This document shows, piece after piece, positions 1 to 12,160 of a stretch of DNA of 64,000 bases. The notes under the pieces were generated by a model. It was not told the origin of the DNA and searched no databases. It saw nothing but the letters and a program-made list of their open reading frames with translations. This DNA is from Ideonella sp. (lineage in GTDB: Bacteria > Pseudomonadota > Gammaproteobacteria > Burkholderiales > Burkholderiaceae_C), in assembly GCA_015075165.1 (NCBI GenBank), contig JABTUY010000004.1, forward strand, positions 372,001 through 436,000, read 5' to 3'. Made by a program: the position numbers and the translations under genes. Position 1 is the first letter of the stretch. The number at the start of each line of letters is the position of its first letter.

Positions 1-348
1 ATGGAGTCGAAGAAGGTGCCGGGGATCCATGTGCTCGGCGACGCCACGCTGTCGGCGCCGGGGATGCCCAAGTCGGGCAGCATGGCCAACAACCACGGCA
101 AGATCGCCGCTGCCGCGGTGATCGAGCAGCTGCGCGGCCGTGCGGCCGACCCGGTGAAGATCATCAACACCTGCTACAGCTTCGTCTCCGACAAGGAGGC
201 GATCCGCGTGTCGTCGGTGCACGAGTGGGACGGCACCACGCTGTCCCCGGTCAAGGGCTCGGGCGGCGTGTCGGCGGCCAGAACCGAGGCCGAGGGGGCG
301 TTCGCCTGGAACTGGGCGCGCACCATCTGGGCCGATTCGCTCGCGTAG
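1..348 (+). CDS. Flavocytochrome c sulfide dehydrogenase flavoprotein, C-terminal fragment
   Basis: This is the last ~115 residues of an FAD/NAD-linked sulfide dehydrogenase (FCSD/SoxF-type flavin subunit). That periplasmic enzyme oxidises sulfide and passes electrons to a cytochrome c partner. The fragment holds the end of the FAD domain (GIHVLGDA, then PKSGSMANNHGK) and the FCSD C-terminal dimer domain with the conserved INTCYSFVS stretch, whose cysteine belongs to the redox-active disulfide region. The gene runs in from the left edge, so the ATG at position 1 is most likely internal. The stop is TAG at 346-348. The cytochrome subunit and any Sox genes would lie outside the window. The next gene is convergent, 142 bp away. 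Confidence 0.85.
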   Translation: MESKKVPGIHVLGDATLSAPGMPKSGSMANNHGKIAAAAVIEQLRGRAADPVKIINTCYSFVSDKEAIRVSSVHEWDGTTLSPVKGSGGVSAARTEAEGAFAWNWARTIWADSLA

Positions 349-490
349 CGCGGCGCGCGCTGCGTGGCGGCGCGCGCCATTGATATGAGTGCCCCGCTGT
401 CGGGCCGCGCCCGGCTCGTTCAGCAGGCCGACGACCGGCCGCATGCCTCGGCGCGCATTGCACCTGCGGCCACGCGAGCCGGCCTGCCGC

Positions 491-1471
491 TCACTGCAGC
501 TTCGCGCCGCTGGCCTTCACCACCGGCCCATACTTCGCGTGCTCGGCGCGCACGAACTCGGCGAACTGCCCGGGCGTGGTGGGCGAGGTCTCGGCCATCA
601 TCGTCGCTGCGCGCGCCTTCACCTCGGGCGAGCCGAGTGCGTCGACGAAGGCACGGTTCAGTCGCTGCGTCACGTCGGGGGCGAGGTGCGCCGGGCCGAA
701 CAGGCCGAACCAGGTGTCGACCTGAAAGCGATCCAAGCCGAGGCCGCGGCCGGCCTCGGCAATGGTCGGCACGTCGGGCATCGCGCCCGATCGCTTGTCG
801 GTGGTCACCGCGAGCGCCAGCAGCTTGCCGGCGCGGATATTGGCGGCCGCGCTCGCGAGGTTGTCGAACGTGAGGTCGACCTGGCCCGACAGCAGCGCCA
901 GTTGCGCCGCGGCGCCGCCGGCGTACGGGATGTGCACCATGAATACGCCGGCCTGCGCCTTGAACATCTCGCCGGCCAGATGCCCGGCGCTGCCGTTGCT
1001 GCCCGAGCCGTAGTTCAGCCGGCCGGGGTTGCGCCTGGCGTAGGCCACGAGGTCGGCGACCGACGCGATGCCCAGCCGCCTGGCGGTCTCGACGTTCATC
1101 ACCAGCACGTTGGGCACGCGCGCCACCAGCGTCAGCGGCGTGAAGTCGCGCAGCGCGTCGTACGGCATCTTCGCGTACAGCCACGGGTTGATCGCGTGCG
1201 TGGCGACCGCGCCCATCACGATCGTGTGGCCGTCGGGCGCGGCCTTGGCCGCCGCGTCGGCGCCGATGTTGCCGCCGGCGCCGGGCTTGTTCTCGACCAC
1301 CACGGTGCCGAGCGCGTCCTTCGCGCGCTCGGCCAGCGCACGCGCCATCGCGTCGAGCGGGCCACCGGCCGGGTACGGCACGATCAGGCGGATCGGTTTG
1401 GCCTGCGCATACGCAAGCGGCGTGCCCGCCAGCAGCGTGGCGAGGGCGATGGCGTGTCGGCGTGGGATCAT
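491..1471 (-). CDS. Tripartite tricarboxylate transporter substrate-binding protein (Bug family)
   Basis: A 326-residue periplasmic solute-binding protein of the Bug/TctC family, the usual family length. Residues 1-22 form a signal peptide (RR, hydrophobic core, AYA cleavage site). The mature protein starts with the family signature IRLIVPYPAGG and later has ENKPGAGGNIGAD. These proteins bind small carboxylates for TctA/TctB permeases, but no permease gene is adjacent, as is common for the expanded Bug family in Burkholderiales. Its ATG overlaps the TGA of the upstream reductase gene by four bases (1468-1471), so the two are translationally coupled. The ligand cannot be read from sequence. 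Confidence 0.9.
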   Translation of the reverse strand: MIPRRHAIALATLLAGTPLAYAQAKPIRLIVPYPAGGPLDAMARALAERAKDALGTVVVENKPGAGGNIGADAAAKAAPDGHTIVMGAVATHAINPWLYAKMPYDALRDFTPLTLVARVPNVLVMNVETARRLGIASVADLVAYARRNPGRLNYGSGSNGSAGHLAGEMFKAQAGVFMVHIPYAGGAAAQLALLSGQVDLTFDNLASAAANIRAGKLLALAVTTDKRSGAMPDVPTIAEAGRGLGLDRFQVDTWFGLFGPAHLAPDVTQRLNRAFVDALGSPEVKARAATMMAETSPTTPGQFAEFVRAEHAKYGPVVKASGAKLQ

Positions 1472-2505
1472 GGTGCGTGCTTGTCCTTCTCGGAGGTGAA
1501 CGCGTCGGCGTAGAACTCGTCTGCCGGCAGGCCGCAGCGCGCAACGAAGTCGCGCCGCGCCGAGTCGACCATGACCGGCACGCCGCAGGCATAGACTTGG
1601 TGGCCCGAGAGGTCGGGCAGATCGTGCATCACGGCCTCGTGCACGAGGCCGGTGCGGCCACTCCAGGCATCGTCGGGTCGCGGCTCCGACAGCACCGGTA
1701 CGTAGCGCAGCGCGGGCCACTCGCCCACCGTGCGTTCGACCCAGTCGTGCAGGTAGAGGTCGGCGCGCGCGCGGCAGCCCCAATACAGCACCACCGGCCG
1801 CGTGCTCGCCTGTTCGCGCATCGACTCGATGATCGCCTTGATCGGCGCGAAGCCGGTGCCCGAGGCCAGCAGCACGATCGGCTTGTCGCTGTCGTCGCGC
1901 AGGAAGAAGCTGCCGTACGGGCCTTCCATGCGCAGGATCTCCTTTTCCTTCAGTGCGCCGAACACATGGTCGGTGAACTTGCCGCCGGGCATGTGCCGCA
2001 CGTGCAGCTCGATCGCCGGCGGCGTGCCGAGGTTGTGCGGCGCGTTGGCCATCGAGTAGCTGCGTCGCGCACCGTCGCGCAGGATGAACTCCACGTACTG
2101 CCCGGCGCGGTAGCGCAACGCCTGGTTGGCCGGCAGCTGCAGGCGCAGCAGCGCCACGTCGGGCGCGGCGCGCCGCACATCGAGCACGCGGCACGGCATC
2201 TTCAGCACCGGGTACTCGCCGGCGCCGGGCACCATGCGCGCCTCGATCACGCAATCGGTCTGCGGCGCGGCGCAGCACGGCAGGATCAGGCCTGCGTCTT
2301 CCTCGTCGGCCGACAGCGCCTTGCGCTGGTGCGCGCCGTGGATCACGCAGCCCTCGAGCAGCCGGCACTTGCACGAACCGCAGGCGCCGTCCTTGCAGCC
2401 ATAGGGCAGGCCGACGCCGGCGCGGATCGCCGCCGCCAGAATGGGTTCGTCGCGCTCGACGTCGAAGCTGCGCTCGGCCGGGCGCACGGTGACTCGGATG
2501 CTCAT
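1468..2505 (-). CDS. Ferredoxin-fused FAD/NAD(P)H reductase (CDP-6-deoxy-glucoseen reductase-like)
   Basis: A 345-residue electron-transfer flavoprotein. An N-terminal plant-type [2Fe-2S] ferredoxin domain has ligands Cys37, Cys42, Cys45 and Cys77 (GCKDGACGSC, then LPCC). It is followed by a ferredoxin-NADP reductase module with the FAD motif RSYSMAN and the nucleotide motif LLASGTGFAPIK. Relatives include AscD/RfbI (CDP-6-deoxy-delta-3,4-glucoseen reductase), phenol hydroxylase reductases and methane monooxygenase component C. No deoxysugar or oxygenase partner is adjacent, so it probably serves an oxygenase elsewhere, and the glucoseen name should not be trusted. The ATG at 2505 was chosen because the ferredoxin domain begins there (MSIRVTV); the longer open frame upstream has no homology. 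It is coupled to the downstream Bug gene. Confidence 0.88.
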   Translation of the reverse strand: MSIRVTVRPAERSFDVERDEPILAAAIRAGVGLPYGCKDGACGSCKCRLLEGCVIHGAHQRKALSADEEDAGLILPCCAAPQTDCVIEARMVPGAGEYPVLKMPCRVLDVRRAAPDVALLRLQLPANQALRYRAGQYVEFILRDGARRSYSMANAPHNLGTPPAIELHVRHMPGGKFTDHVFGALKEKEILRMEGPYGSFFLRDDSDKPIVLLASGTGFAPIKAIIESMREQASTRPVVLYWGCRARADLYLHDWVERTVGEWPALRYVPVLSEPRPDDAWSGRTGLVHEAVMHDLPDLSGHQVYACGVPVMVDSARRDFVARCGLPADEFYADAFTSEKDKHAP

Positions 2506-2610
2506 CGAATGCTGTGCCGCGGGGTGATCGGGCGCCGCGTGGGCCCATAAACTGCAACGGGTGCCGATTGTGCCCGGCCCGTCGAACCCCAACTTGCCCC
2601 AGGTCTGCCG

Positions 2611-3579
2611 ATGCCCTCCGTGCCGAGCCGCGTGCAACGCAAGCCCCGCCTGCTGATCGTCGGCTGCGGTGACGTGGGGCTGCGCGTGCTGCGCCTGCTG
2701 GCCGGCCGCTGGCGCGTGCGCGTGCTGACCTCGTCGCCGCAGCGTCGCGACGAGCTGCGCCGCGCCGGCGCGCAGCCGCTGCTGGGCGACCTCGATGCAC
2801 CGGCGACGCTGGCCCGTCTGGCGCGGCTGGCCGATGCGGTGCTGCACCTCGCGCCGCCACCGGCGCACGGCTCGCAAGATCCGCGCACCGCCGCGCTGCT
2901 GGCGGCGCTGGCGCGCGGCCGCGTGACGCGGCTGGTGTATGGCAGCACGACGGGTGTGTACGGCGATTGCGGCGGCGCGCGTATCGACGAGACGCGCGCC
3001 GTCAACCCGCTCACCGAGCGCGCCTGCCGGCGTGTCGACGCCGAGCAACTGGTGCGCGCCTATGCCCGCGGCTGCGGCGCGCGCGCGACGATCCTGCGTG
3101 CGCCGGGCATCTATGCGCTCGACCGCGCCGGCGGCGATCCGCGCGAGCGCGTGCGCCGCGGCTCGCCGGCGCTGGCGGCCGACGACGACGTGTTCACCAA
3201 CCACATCCACGCCGACGACCTGGCGCGCGCCTGCGTGGCGGCACTGGTGCGCGGGCCGACGCTGCGTGCGATCCACGTCAACGACGACAGCGCGCTGCCG
3301 ATGGGCGAGCACCTCGACCGCGTGGCGCGGCTGAGCGGCCTGCCGCCGGTGCCGCGCATCACGCGCGCCGAGGCCGTGCGCCACCTGACGCCGGCGCAGT
3401 TCAGCTTCTGGAGCGAATCGCGCCGGCTCGACAACACGCGCATGAAGCGAGAACTGCGGCTGGTGCTGCGCTATCCCACGATCGAAGCGGCGCTTGCCGA
3501 ACCCGATGCGCAGGCCGCCGGCGCTCATCGCCGTGAGGGCCAGCGGTTGGCCGGCGTCGAACGACTTGCCGGCGCTTGA
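2611..3579 (+). CDS. NAD(P)-binding SDR/epimerase family protein (YeeZ-like)
   Basis: A 322-residue extended/atypical SDR protein with an N-terminal Rossmann fold (LIVGCGDVGLRVL, residues 14-26) and the STTGVYGD segment typical of YeeZ-like NAD-dependent epimerase/dehydratase homologues. The usual SDR Tyr-x3-Lys pair is not obvious, since the tyrosine of GVYGD is not followed by a properly spaced lysine. Enzyme activity is therefore unproven. It lies divergent from the ferredoxin reductase across a 105-bp gap and converges with the rhomboid gene 19 bp downstream. The last ~30 residues are low-complexity and basic. The substrate is unknown. Confidence 0.8.
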   Translation: MPSVPSRVQRKPRLLIVGCGDVGLRVLRLLAGRWRVRVLTSSPQRRDELRRAGAQPLLGDLDAPATLARLARLADAVLHLAPPPAHGSQDPRTAALLAALARGRVTRLVYGSTTGVYGDCGGARIDETRAVNPLTERACRRVDAEQLVRAYARGCGARATILRAPGIYALDRAGGDPRERVRRGSPALAADDDVFTNHIHADDLARACVAALVRGPTLRAIHVNDDSALPMGEHLDRVARLSGLPPVPRITRAEAVRHLTPAQFSFWSESRRLDNTRMKRELRLVLRYPTIEAALAEPDAQAAGAHRREGQRLAGVERLAGA

Positions 3580-3598
3580 GCGCCGATCGCGCGCGTGC

Positions 3599-4186
3599 TC
3601 AGCGCCGCTTGCCGAACGGCAGGCGGCCGCGCCAGTGCAGCAGCAGCAGCCAGGCGCCGAGCATGCCGCCCAGGTGCGCGAAGTGCGCGACGCCGGTGGC
3701 GCCGGACACGCCGAGGAACAGCTCGATCGCGCCGAACACGACGACGAAGGTGCGCGCCTTCATCGGGATCGGCGGGAACAGCGGCATGATCGTGCGGTTG
3801 GGAAACAGCATGCCGTAGCACAGCAGCAGCCCGAACAGCGCGCCCGAGGCGCCGACGGTCGGCAGCGGTGACCCGATCACCACGCTGAACACCAGCTGCA
3901 CCAGCGCTGCCGCGATCGCGCTGGCCACCAGCATCTGGATGAAGCGGCGCTGGCCCCACAGCCTCTCGAGTTCACCACCGAACATCCACAAGCCCAGCAT
4001 GTTGAAGAACAGGTGCAGCACGCTGGCGTGCAGGAACGCGTAGCTCAGGATCTGCCACGGACCGAAGCGGCCGCTGCCGAACGGCCACAGCGCCAGCCAC
4101 AGGTCGAGCGGCACGAACAGGTTCAGGCAGAACACCGCCGTGCAGATCAGCATCAGCGCCTGGGTCACCGGGGGCAGTGGCAGCAT
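3599..4186 (-). CDS. Rhomboid family intramembrane serine protease
   Basis: A 195-residue six-helix rhomboid protease of the compact bacterial GlpG core type, without an N-terminal cytoplasmic domain. The catalytic dyad is visible: Ser114 in GASGALFG (TM4) and His171 in AHLGGMLG (TM6). The conserved HxxxN oxyanion element is His58/Asn62 in LHLFFNM (TM2). It cleaves single-pass membrane proteins within the inner membrane. The ATG at 4186 was chosen; a longer in-frame start would run into the tRNA-Leu gene and gives an Arg/Pro-rich tail without homology. It is the last minus-strand gene after the tRNA and converges with the SDR gene. Confidence 0.93.
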   Translation of the reverse strand: MLPLPPVTQALMLICTAVFCLNLFVPLDLWLALWPFGSGRFGPWQILSYAFLHASVLHLFFNMLGLWMFGGELERLWGQRRFIQMLVASAIAAALVQLVFSVVIGSPLPTVGASGALFGLLLCYGMLFPNRTIMPLFPPIPMKARTFVVVFGAIELFLGVSGATGVAHFAHLGGMLGAWLLLLHWRGRLPFGKRR

Positions 4187-4204
4187 GGGAGGCGAGCGTT
4201 GAAG

Positions 4205-4289
4205 TGGTGCCCGGGGCCGGACTCGAACCGGCACGCCTTGCGGCGAGGGATTTTGAGTCCCTTGCGTCTACCGATTTCGCCACCCGGGC
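4205..4289 (-). tRNA. tRNA-Leu (anticodon CAA)
   Basis: An 85-nt class II tRNA read on the minus strand. The acceptor stem GCCCGGG pairs with CCCGGGC, there is an A discriminator, and CCA is encoded. The anticodon stem AGGGA/TCCCT closes the loop CTCAAAA, so the anticodon is CAA (reads UUG). A long variable arm (CTCGCCGCAAGGCG) identifies a leucine-type tRNA, and the T arm has GGTTCGAGTCC. It sits 18 bp upstream of the rhomboid start and probably shares its transcript. Confidence 0.97.
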
Positions 4290-4400
4290 TTTTCGAGAGG
4301 GGACGGCTTGAACGCTCAGGCGCGGCGGATTATGGCATGCACCCCCGAAGGGCTTCGCACGCTGCGACAATCTGTGGCCACGCATTCGCAGCGCCACGCC

Positions 4401-5306
4401 ATGCATTCGTACCCGACGATCGAAGACGCCATCGGTCAGACGCCGCTGGTGCGCCTGCAGCGCGTGCCGGGCGCGAAGGCCGCCGAGCGCGGCAACGTCA
4501 TTCTGGCCAAGCTCGAAGGCAACAATCCCGCGGGGTCGGTGAAAGACCGGCCGGCGATCAGCATGATCCGCCGCGCCGAAGAGCGTGGCGACATCAAGCC
4601 CGGCGACACGTTGATCGAGGCCACCTCGGGCAACACCGGCATTGCGCTGGCGATGGCCGCGGCGATCCGCGGCTACCGCATGCTGCTGATCATGCCGGAG
4701 GATCTGTCGGTCGAGCGCCTGCAGACGATGAAGGCCTACGGCGCCGAACTGATCCTCACGCCACGCGCCGGCGGCATGGAGTACGCGCGCGACCTGGCGC
4801 TGCAGATGCAGCGCGATGGCAAGGGCCGCGTGCTCGACCAGTTCGCCAATGCCGACAACCCGCGCGTGCACTACGAAACCACCGGCCCCGAGCTGTGGCG
4901 GCAGACCGATGGGCGCATCACGCACTTCGTCAGCGCGATGGGCACCACCGGCACGATCACCGGCGTCAGCCGCTTCCTGAAGGAGAAGAGCCCGGGCGTG
5001 CGCATCGTCGGCGCGCAGCCGTCGGAGGGTTCGCGCATCCCCGGTATCCGCAAGTGGCCGGTCGAGTACCTGCCGAAGATCTACGACCCCAGCGCAGTCG
5101 ATGAACTCGTGCTGGTGTCGCAGGCCGACGCCGAGGCGATGGCACGCCGGCTGGCGCGCGAAGAGGGCCTGTTCGGTGGCATCTCGGCCGCCGGCGCGTG
5201 CTGGGTCGCGCTGCAGGTGGCCGAGCAGGTGCACGGCTCGACGATCGTGTTCGTCGTCTGCGATCGCGGCGACCGCTACCTGTCGACCGGGGTGTTTCCG
5301 GCGTGA
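4401..5306 (+). CDS. cysM: Cysteine synthase B (O-acetylserine sulfhydrylase)
   Basis: A 301-residue PLP enzyme that makes cysteine from O-acetylserine and sulfide, or S-sulfocysteine from thiosulfate. The protein is close to E. coli CysM over its whole length: KLEGNNPAGSVKDR with the PLP lysine Lys48, the phosphate loop TSGNTG at residues 75-80, the long CysM-type block PEDLSVERLQTMKAYGAEL, and CDRGDRYLSTGVF at the end. The ATG at 4401 begins the homologous part (MHSYPTIEDAIGQTPL). Upstream in-frame starts at 4308 and 4332 encode unrelated residues near the tRNA. A candidate -10 (GACAAT, 4366-4371) precedes it. The NUDIX gene follows 4 bp later. Confidence 0.96.
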   Translation: MHSYPTIEDAIGQTPLVRLQRVPGAKAAERGNVILAKLEGNNPAGSVKDRPAISMIRRAEERGDIKPGDTLIEATSGNTGIALAMAAAIRGYRMLLIMPEDLSVERLQTMKAYGAELILTPRAGGMEYARDLALQMQRDGKGRVLDQFANADNPRVHYETTGPELWRQTDGRITHFVSAMGTTGTITGVSRFLKEKSPGVRIVGAQPSEGSRIPGIRKWPVEYLPKIYDPSAVDELVLVSQADAEAMARRLAREEGLFGGISAAGACWVALQVAEQVHGSTIVFVVCDRGDRYLSTGVFPA

Positions 5307-5310
5307 GTGA

Positions 5311-5868
5311 ATGAGCGCCGCGCAGGTCTTCCGTTTCTGCCCGCTGTGCGCGGCGGCGCTGCAGCCGCTGGCGCAGATGGAAGACGGCGGCGAGAAGCTG
5401 CGCCTGCGCTGCCCGGCGTGCGCCTGGACGCACTGGAACAACCCGACGCCGGTGCTGGCCGCGGTGATCGAGTGCGCCGACCGCGACGGCCGCGTGCTGC
5501 TGGCGCGCAATGCGGCGTGGAGCGGACGCATGTTCGCGCTGGTCACCGGCTTCATGGAGGCCGGCGAGTCGCCCGAGGACGGCATCCGCCGCGAGGTGCA
5601 CGAAGAGACCGCACTGCAGGTCGATGCGCTCAAGCTGATCGGCGCCTACGAGTTCCAGCGCATGAACCAGGTGATCATCGCCTACCACGCACTGGCGCGC
5701 GGCGAAGTGCGGCTGTCGCCGGAGCTGGCCGAGTACAAGCTGTTCGCACCGGCCGACATCGTCTGCTGGCCGGCCGGCACCGGCTACGCGCTGGCCGACT
5801 GGCTGCGTTCGCGCGGCCACGAGCCGCGCTTCATGGAGTTCAAGCGGCCGTCTTCGCCGGGCGCGTGA
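5311..5868 (+). CDS. Zinc-ribbon NUDIX hydrolase (NudC-like)
   Basis: A 185-residue NUDIX pyrophosphohydrolase. The NUDIX box spans residues 80-102 (G-x5-E-x7-REVHEE), with the metal-binding glutamates present. A four-cysteine zinc ribbon precedes it (Cys10, Cys13, Cys34, Cys37), as in NADH pyrophosphatase NudC, but the protein is shorter than NudC (~257 aa) and lacks its N-terminal domain. It likely hydrolyses NADH, ADP-ribose or a related dinucleotide. It is translated right after cysM (stop TGA, 4 bp, ATG), so it is in the same operon. Confidence 0.9.
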   Translation: MSAAQVFRFCPLCAAALQPLAQMEDGGEKLRLRCPACAWTHWNNPTPVLAAVIECADRDGRVLLARNAAWSGRMFALVTGFMEAGESPEDGIRREVHEETALQVDALKLIGAYEFQRMNQVIIAYHALARGEVRLSPELAEYKLFAPADIVCWPAGTGYALADWLRSRGHEPRFMEFKRPSSPGA

Positions 5869-5883
5869 CCCCACGCACGCTCG

Positions 5884-5889
5884 TAGAAT
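5884..5889 (+). promoter_or_regulatory. Candidate -10 element of tusA
   Basis: The hexamer TAGAAT lies 20 bp before the tusA ATG, giving a predicted leader of ~14 nt. The same hexamer precedes at least six other genes in the window. No convincing -35 box is seen. Confidence 0.45.
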
Positions 5890-5909
5890 GTGCAGCCTTG
5901 GAGACCGGC

Positions 5910-6137
5910 ATGCAATTCCAGAAAGAGCTCGACACCCGCGGCCTGAACTGCCCGTTGCCGATCCTGAAGGCGAAGAAGGCGCTGGCCGAAATGGCTGCCG
6001 GCCAGGTGCTGAAGGTGGTGGCCACCGATCCGGGCTCGATGCGCGACTTCCAGGCGTTTGCCCGCCAGACCGGCAACGAGCTGCTCGAGCAAAGCACGGC
6101 CGCCGACGAGTTCATCCACTACCTGAAGCGACGCTGA
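5910..6137 (+). CDS. tusA: Sulfurtransferase TusA family protein
   Basis: A 75-residue TusA-fold sulfur carrier. The signature RGLNCPLPILKAKKAL contains the persulfide-bearing Cys14, followed by the beta-alpha-beta-alpha-beta core with TDPGSMRDF. TusA passes sulfur from cysteine desulfurase to tRNA thiolation or, in sulfur oxidisers, to cytoplasmic sulfur oxidation. It lacks the usual partners here and is transcribed from its own candidate promoter. With cysM and the nearby sulfide dehydrogenase, it gives this end of the window a sulfur theme. It converges with galU across 115 bp. Confidence 0.92.
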   Translation: MQFQKELDTRGLNCPLPILKAKKALAEMAAGQVLKVVATDPGSMRDFQAFARQTGNELLEQSTAADEFIHYLKRR

Positions 6138-6252
6138 TTGAAGCCGCGCTGATCGTGCACGTCGCCCGCCGCCGGCCACAGGCTCCCAAGCCGATGTGGC
6201 TTCGCCGCATTGCCTGATTCGCCCGCGGGGGCGGGGCTGGCCCTGTGGGCGT

Positions 6253-7119
<867 letters not shown>

Positions 7120-7128
7120 ACGCTTACA

Positions 7129-7134
7129 TAGAAT
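7129..7134 (+). promoter_or_regulatory. Candidate -10 for the hydroxyacid dehydrogenase-like gene
   Basis: TAGAAT lies in the galU/hydroxyacid dehydrogenase divergent spacer, 75 bp before the ATG. A TTGACC hexamer at 7109-7114 is only 14 bp upstream, shorter than normal spacing, so the -35 assignment is doubtful. Confidence 0.3.
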
Positions 7135-8124
7135 CGTTGGGGTTCGGAAGTGGGGGATTCTGGCATGGTGAACCGTGCGGCACGCTCCGCGTCCGAGTGC
7201 AAAGTCGCATGGACGTCCTGATCGTCGAACCCCTCGAACCGGAGGTGATGCACTGGCTGGTGGCGCGCCACGCGGTGCGCTACGCGCCCGATCTCGCGCG
7301 TGACCCGCGGGCGTTTCGCCAGGCGCTGTTCAACGTGCGGGCGATGATCATTCCGCCGTCGGTGGCAGTCGACAACCAGGTGCTGCACTACGCGCCGGTG
7401 CTGCGCGCGGTGGGCCGGCTGAGCTCGGGCGCCGAGAACATCGACACCGATGCCTGCGCGCGTGCCGGCGTCGAGGTGGTGCGGCCGATCAACGCCAGCG
7501 CCACCGCCGAGGCCGAGTTCATGATCGGCGCGCTGCTGCAGATGCTGCGCCGCGTGCCGGTGCTCAGTGCCGAGGGCCTGCTGGTCGGACGCGAACTCGG
7601 CGGCGCCACGGTGGGGCTGATCGGCATGACGCCGGCGGCGCGGCCGCTGGCCACGCTGTTGGGCTCGTTCGGCTCGCGCGTGGTCGGCTACGACCCGGCG
7701 GTGCACGTGTCCGACGGGCTGTGGAACCGCTGGAAGGTCGAGCCGCTGGGCCTGCGCGAGCTGATGGAGCAGTCCGACGCGGTGTGCGTGATGCTCACCT
7801 ACTTCTCGCGCTACCACGGCCTGCTGGGCGAGCGCTTCCTGCCGTCGTGCAAGCCCAACCAGGTGCTGGTGTCGATCGCGCACTCGAGCCTGTTCGACGA
7901 GATGGCGCTGGCCGAGGTGCTGACGTCGGGCCGCATGGCTGCGGCGTGGTTCGACAGCCTCGAGCCCGGCGTGCTCGACCCGGGCCGCCCGCTGCACGAT
8001 GTGGACACGCTACAGGTCACGCCGCGTGTGGCCAGCACCACGCGCGAATCGCGCATCCGCAGCGCCTGGGCGGTGGCACGGCGCATCGACGAGCTGCTGT
8101 CGGTGACGCCGGCGCGCAGCGAGT

Positions 8125-11013
<2,889 letters not shown>

Positions 11014-11030
11014 CGGCGGCTTCGCTCGGC

Positions 11031-12008
11031 TCACATGAACAGGTGCTCGCCGGCATTTTCGCCGCCGAGGATCACGTAGTTCACTCGGCGCAGGTCGGCC
11101 AGCACGCGGCCGCCGGCGTAGCTGATCGAGCTTTGCAGGTCTTCGCGCATCTCGCGCAGCGTGTCGGCGAGCGCGCCCTTGATCGGCTCGAGGATGCGTT
11201 TGCCCTCGACGTGCTTGTACTCGCCCTTGTTGAAGTCGCTGGCCGAGCCGTAGTACTCCTTGTAGCGGCGGCCGTCGACCTCCACCGTCTGCCCGGGCGA
11301 CTCTTCATGGCCGGCGAACAGCGAGCCGATCATCACCATCGCGGCGCCGAAGCGCACGCTCTTGGCGATGTCGCCGTGGTGGCGGATGCCGCCGTCGGCG
11401 ACGATCGGCTTGGTCGCCACGCGCGCGCACCACTTCAGCGCGCTCAACTGCCAGCCGCCGGTGCCGAAGCCGGTCTTCAGCCGCGTGATGCAGACCTTGC
11501 CCGGCCCGATGCCGACCTTGGTCGCGTCGGCGCCCCAGTTCTCGAGATCGATCACGGCCTCGGGTGTGCCGACGTTGCCGGCGATCACGAAGGCATCGGG
11601 CAGCCGTTGCTTGATGTGCTCGATCGTGCGGCGCACGCTGTCGGCATGACCGTGCGCGATGTCGATCGTGATGTAGTCGGCGCCGACGCCGTCGGCGGCC
11701 AGCCGGTCGACCATGGCGTGGTCGGCGGGCCGCACGCCCGAGCTGAGCGAGACGAACTGGTTGCGCTGGCGCATGCGCTGCGCGAACGCGATCGCGTCGA
11801 GGTCGAAGCGGTGCATCACGTAGAAATGGCCGCTCTCGGCCAGCATCTGCGCGATCGGCTCGTCGATCACCGTCTTCATGTTGGCCGGCACCGCCGGCAG
11901 CACGAAGCGCCGACCGCCGAACTCGACCGAGGGGTCGCACTCGCCGCGGCTGTCGACGCGGCACTTGCGCGGCAGCAGCAGGATGTTGTCGTAGTCGAAG
12001 ATTTCCAT
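11031..12008 (-). CDS. guaC: GMP reductase
   Basis: A 325-residue IMPDH/GMPR TIM-barrel enzyme that reduces GMP to IMP with NADPH for purine salvage. Length fits the short GMP reductase type without CBS domains. The catalytic loop [11 protein letters not shown] carries the thioimidate cysteine Cys173, and [18 protein letters not shown] and the flap YKEYYGSAS are present. The ATG at 12008 starts the homology ([11 protein letters not shown]). No Shine-Dalgarno is evident between the upstream terminator-like hairpin and the start. valS follows after 17 bp. Confidence 0.93.
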   Translation of the reverse strand: MEIFDYDNILLLPRKCRVDSRGECDPSVEFGGRRFVLPAVPANMKTVIDEPIAQMLAESGHFYVMHRFDLDAIAFAQRMRQRNQFVSLSSGVRPADHAMVDRLAADGVGADYITIDIAHGHADSVRRTIEHIKQRLPDAFVIAGNVGTPEAVIDLENWGADATKVGIGPGKVCITRLKTGFGTGGWQLSALKWCARVATKPIVADGGIRHHGDIAKSVRFGAAMVMIGSLFAGHEESPGQTVEVDGRRYKEYYGSASDFNKGEYKHVEGKRILEPIKGALADTLREMREDLQSSISYAGGRVLADLRRVNYVILGGENAGEHLFM

Positions 12009-12024
12009 GGTGCAGGCGCCGGCG

Positions 12025-12061
12025 AAGAAAAAACCGGGCGCTGCGCGAACGCAGGCCCGGT
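12025..12061 (-). terminator. Intrinsic terminator between ccm operon and guaC
   Basis: On the minus strand a 7-bp stem (ACCGGGC/GCCCGGT) is extended by a 5-bp stem CTGCG/CGCAG closed by TTCG, with one bulged base, and is followed by six T. This is a textbook intrinsic terminator. It ends the ccmA-I transcript but lies only ~20 nt before the guaC start codon, so it is also inside the guaC leader if guaC starts at the TAGAAT just upstream. Confidence 0.85.
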
Positions 12062-12066
12062 GCCCG

Positions 12067-12072
12067 ATTCTA
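12067..12072 (-). promoter_or_regulatory. Candidate guaC -10 element
   Basis: The minus strand reads TAGAAT directly next to the heptamer repeat array. The predicted transcription start (~12060) coincides with the first base of the terminator-like hairpin. Any -35 would fall inside the repeats (GC-rich, no consensus). Confidence 0.4.
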
Positions 12073-12121
12073 CGCGGCTCGCGGCTCGCGGCTCGCGGCT
12101 CGCGGCTCGCGGCTCGCGGGT
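12073..12121. repeat. Heptanucleotide tandem repeat, six perfect copies
   Basis: CGCGGCT is repeated six times without error from 12073 to 12114, and a seventh copy has one change (CGCGGGT). The array lies between the ccmI stop and the candidate guaC -10. A 7-bp unit is typical of slipped-strand repeats and would change spacing by a non-helical step. Confidence 0.95.
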
Positions 12122-12160
12122 CGGCGCGCCGGTGTCGGCGGGCGCCGGTGCTGCCCGGCC

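Noticed and set aside
1468-2505. A deoxysugar biosynthesis role for the glucoseen-reductase-like protein
   Set aside because: No dehydrase, nucleotidyltransferase or other sugar genes are near; the name follows only the domain arrangement.
4187-4234. A longer rhomboid start overlapping tRNA-Leu
   Set aside because: The extra residues are encoded by the tRNA gene region and do not look like protein.
12073-12121. CRISPR-like array
   Set aside because: The units are 7 bp with no spacers; this is a simple tandem repeat.
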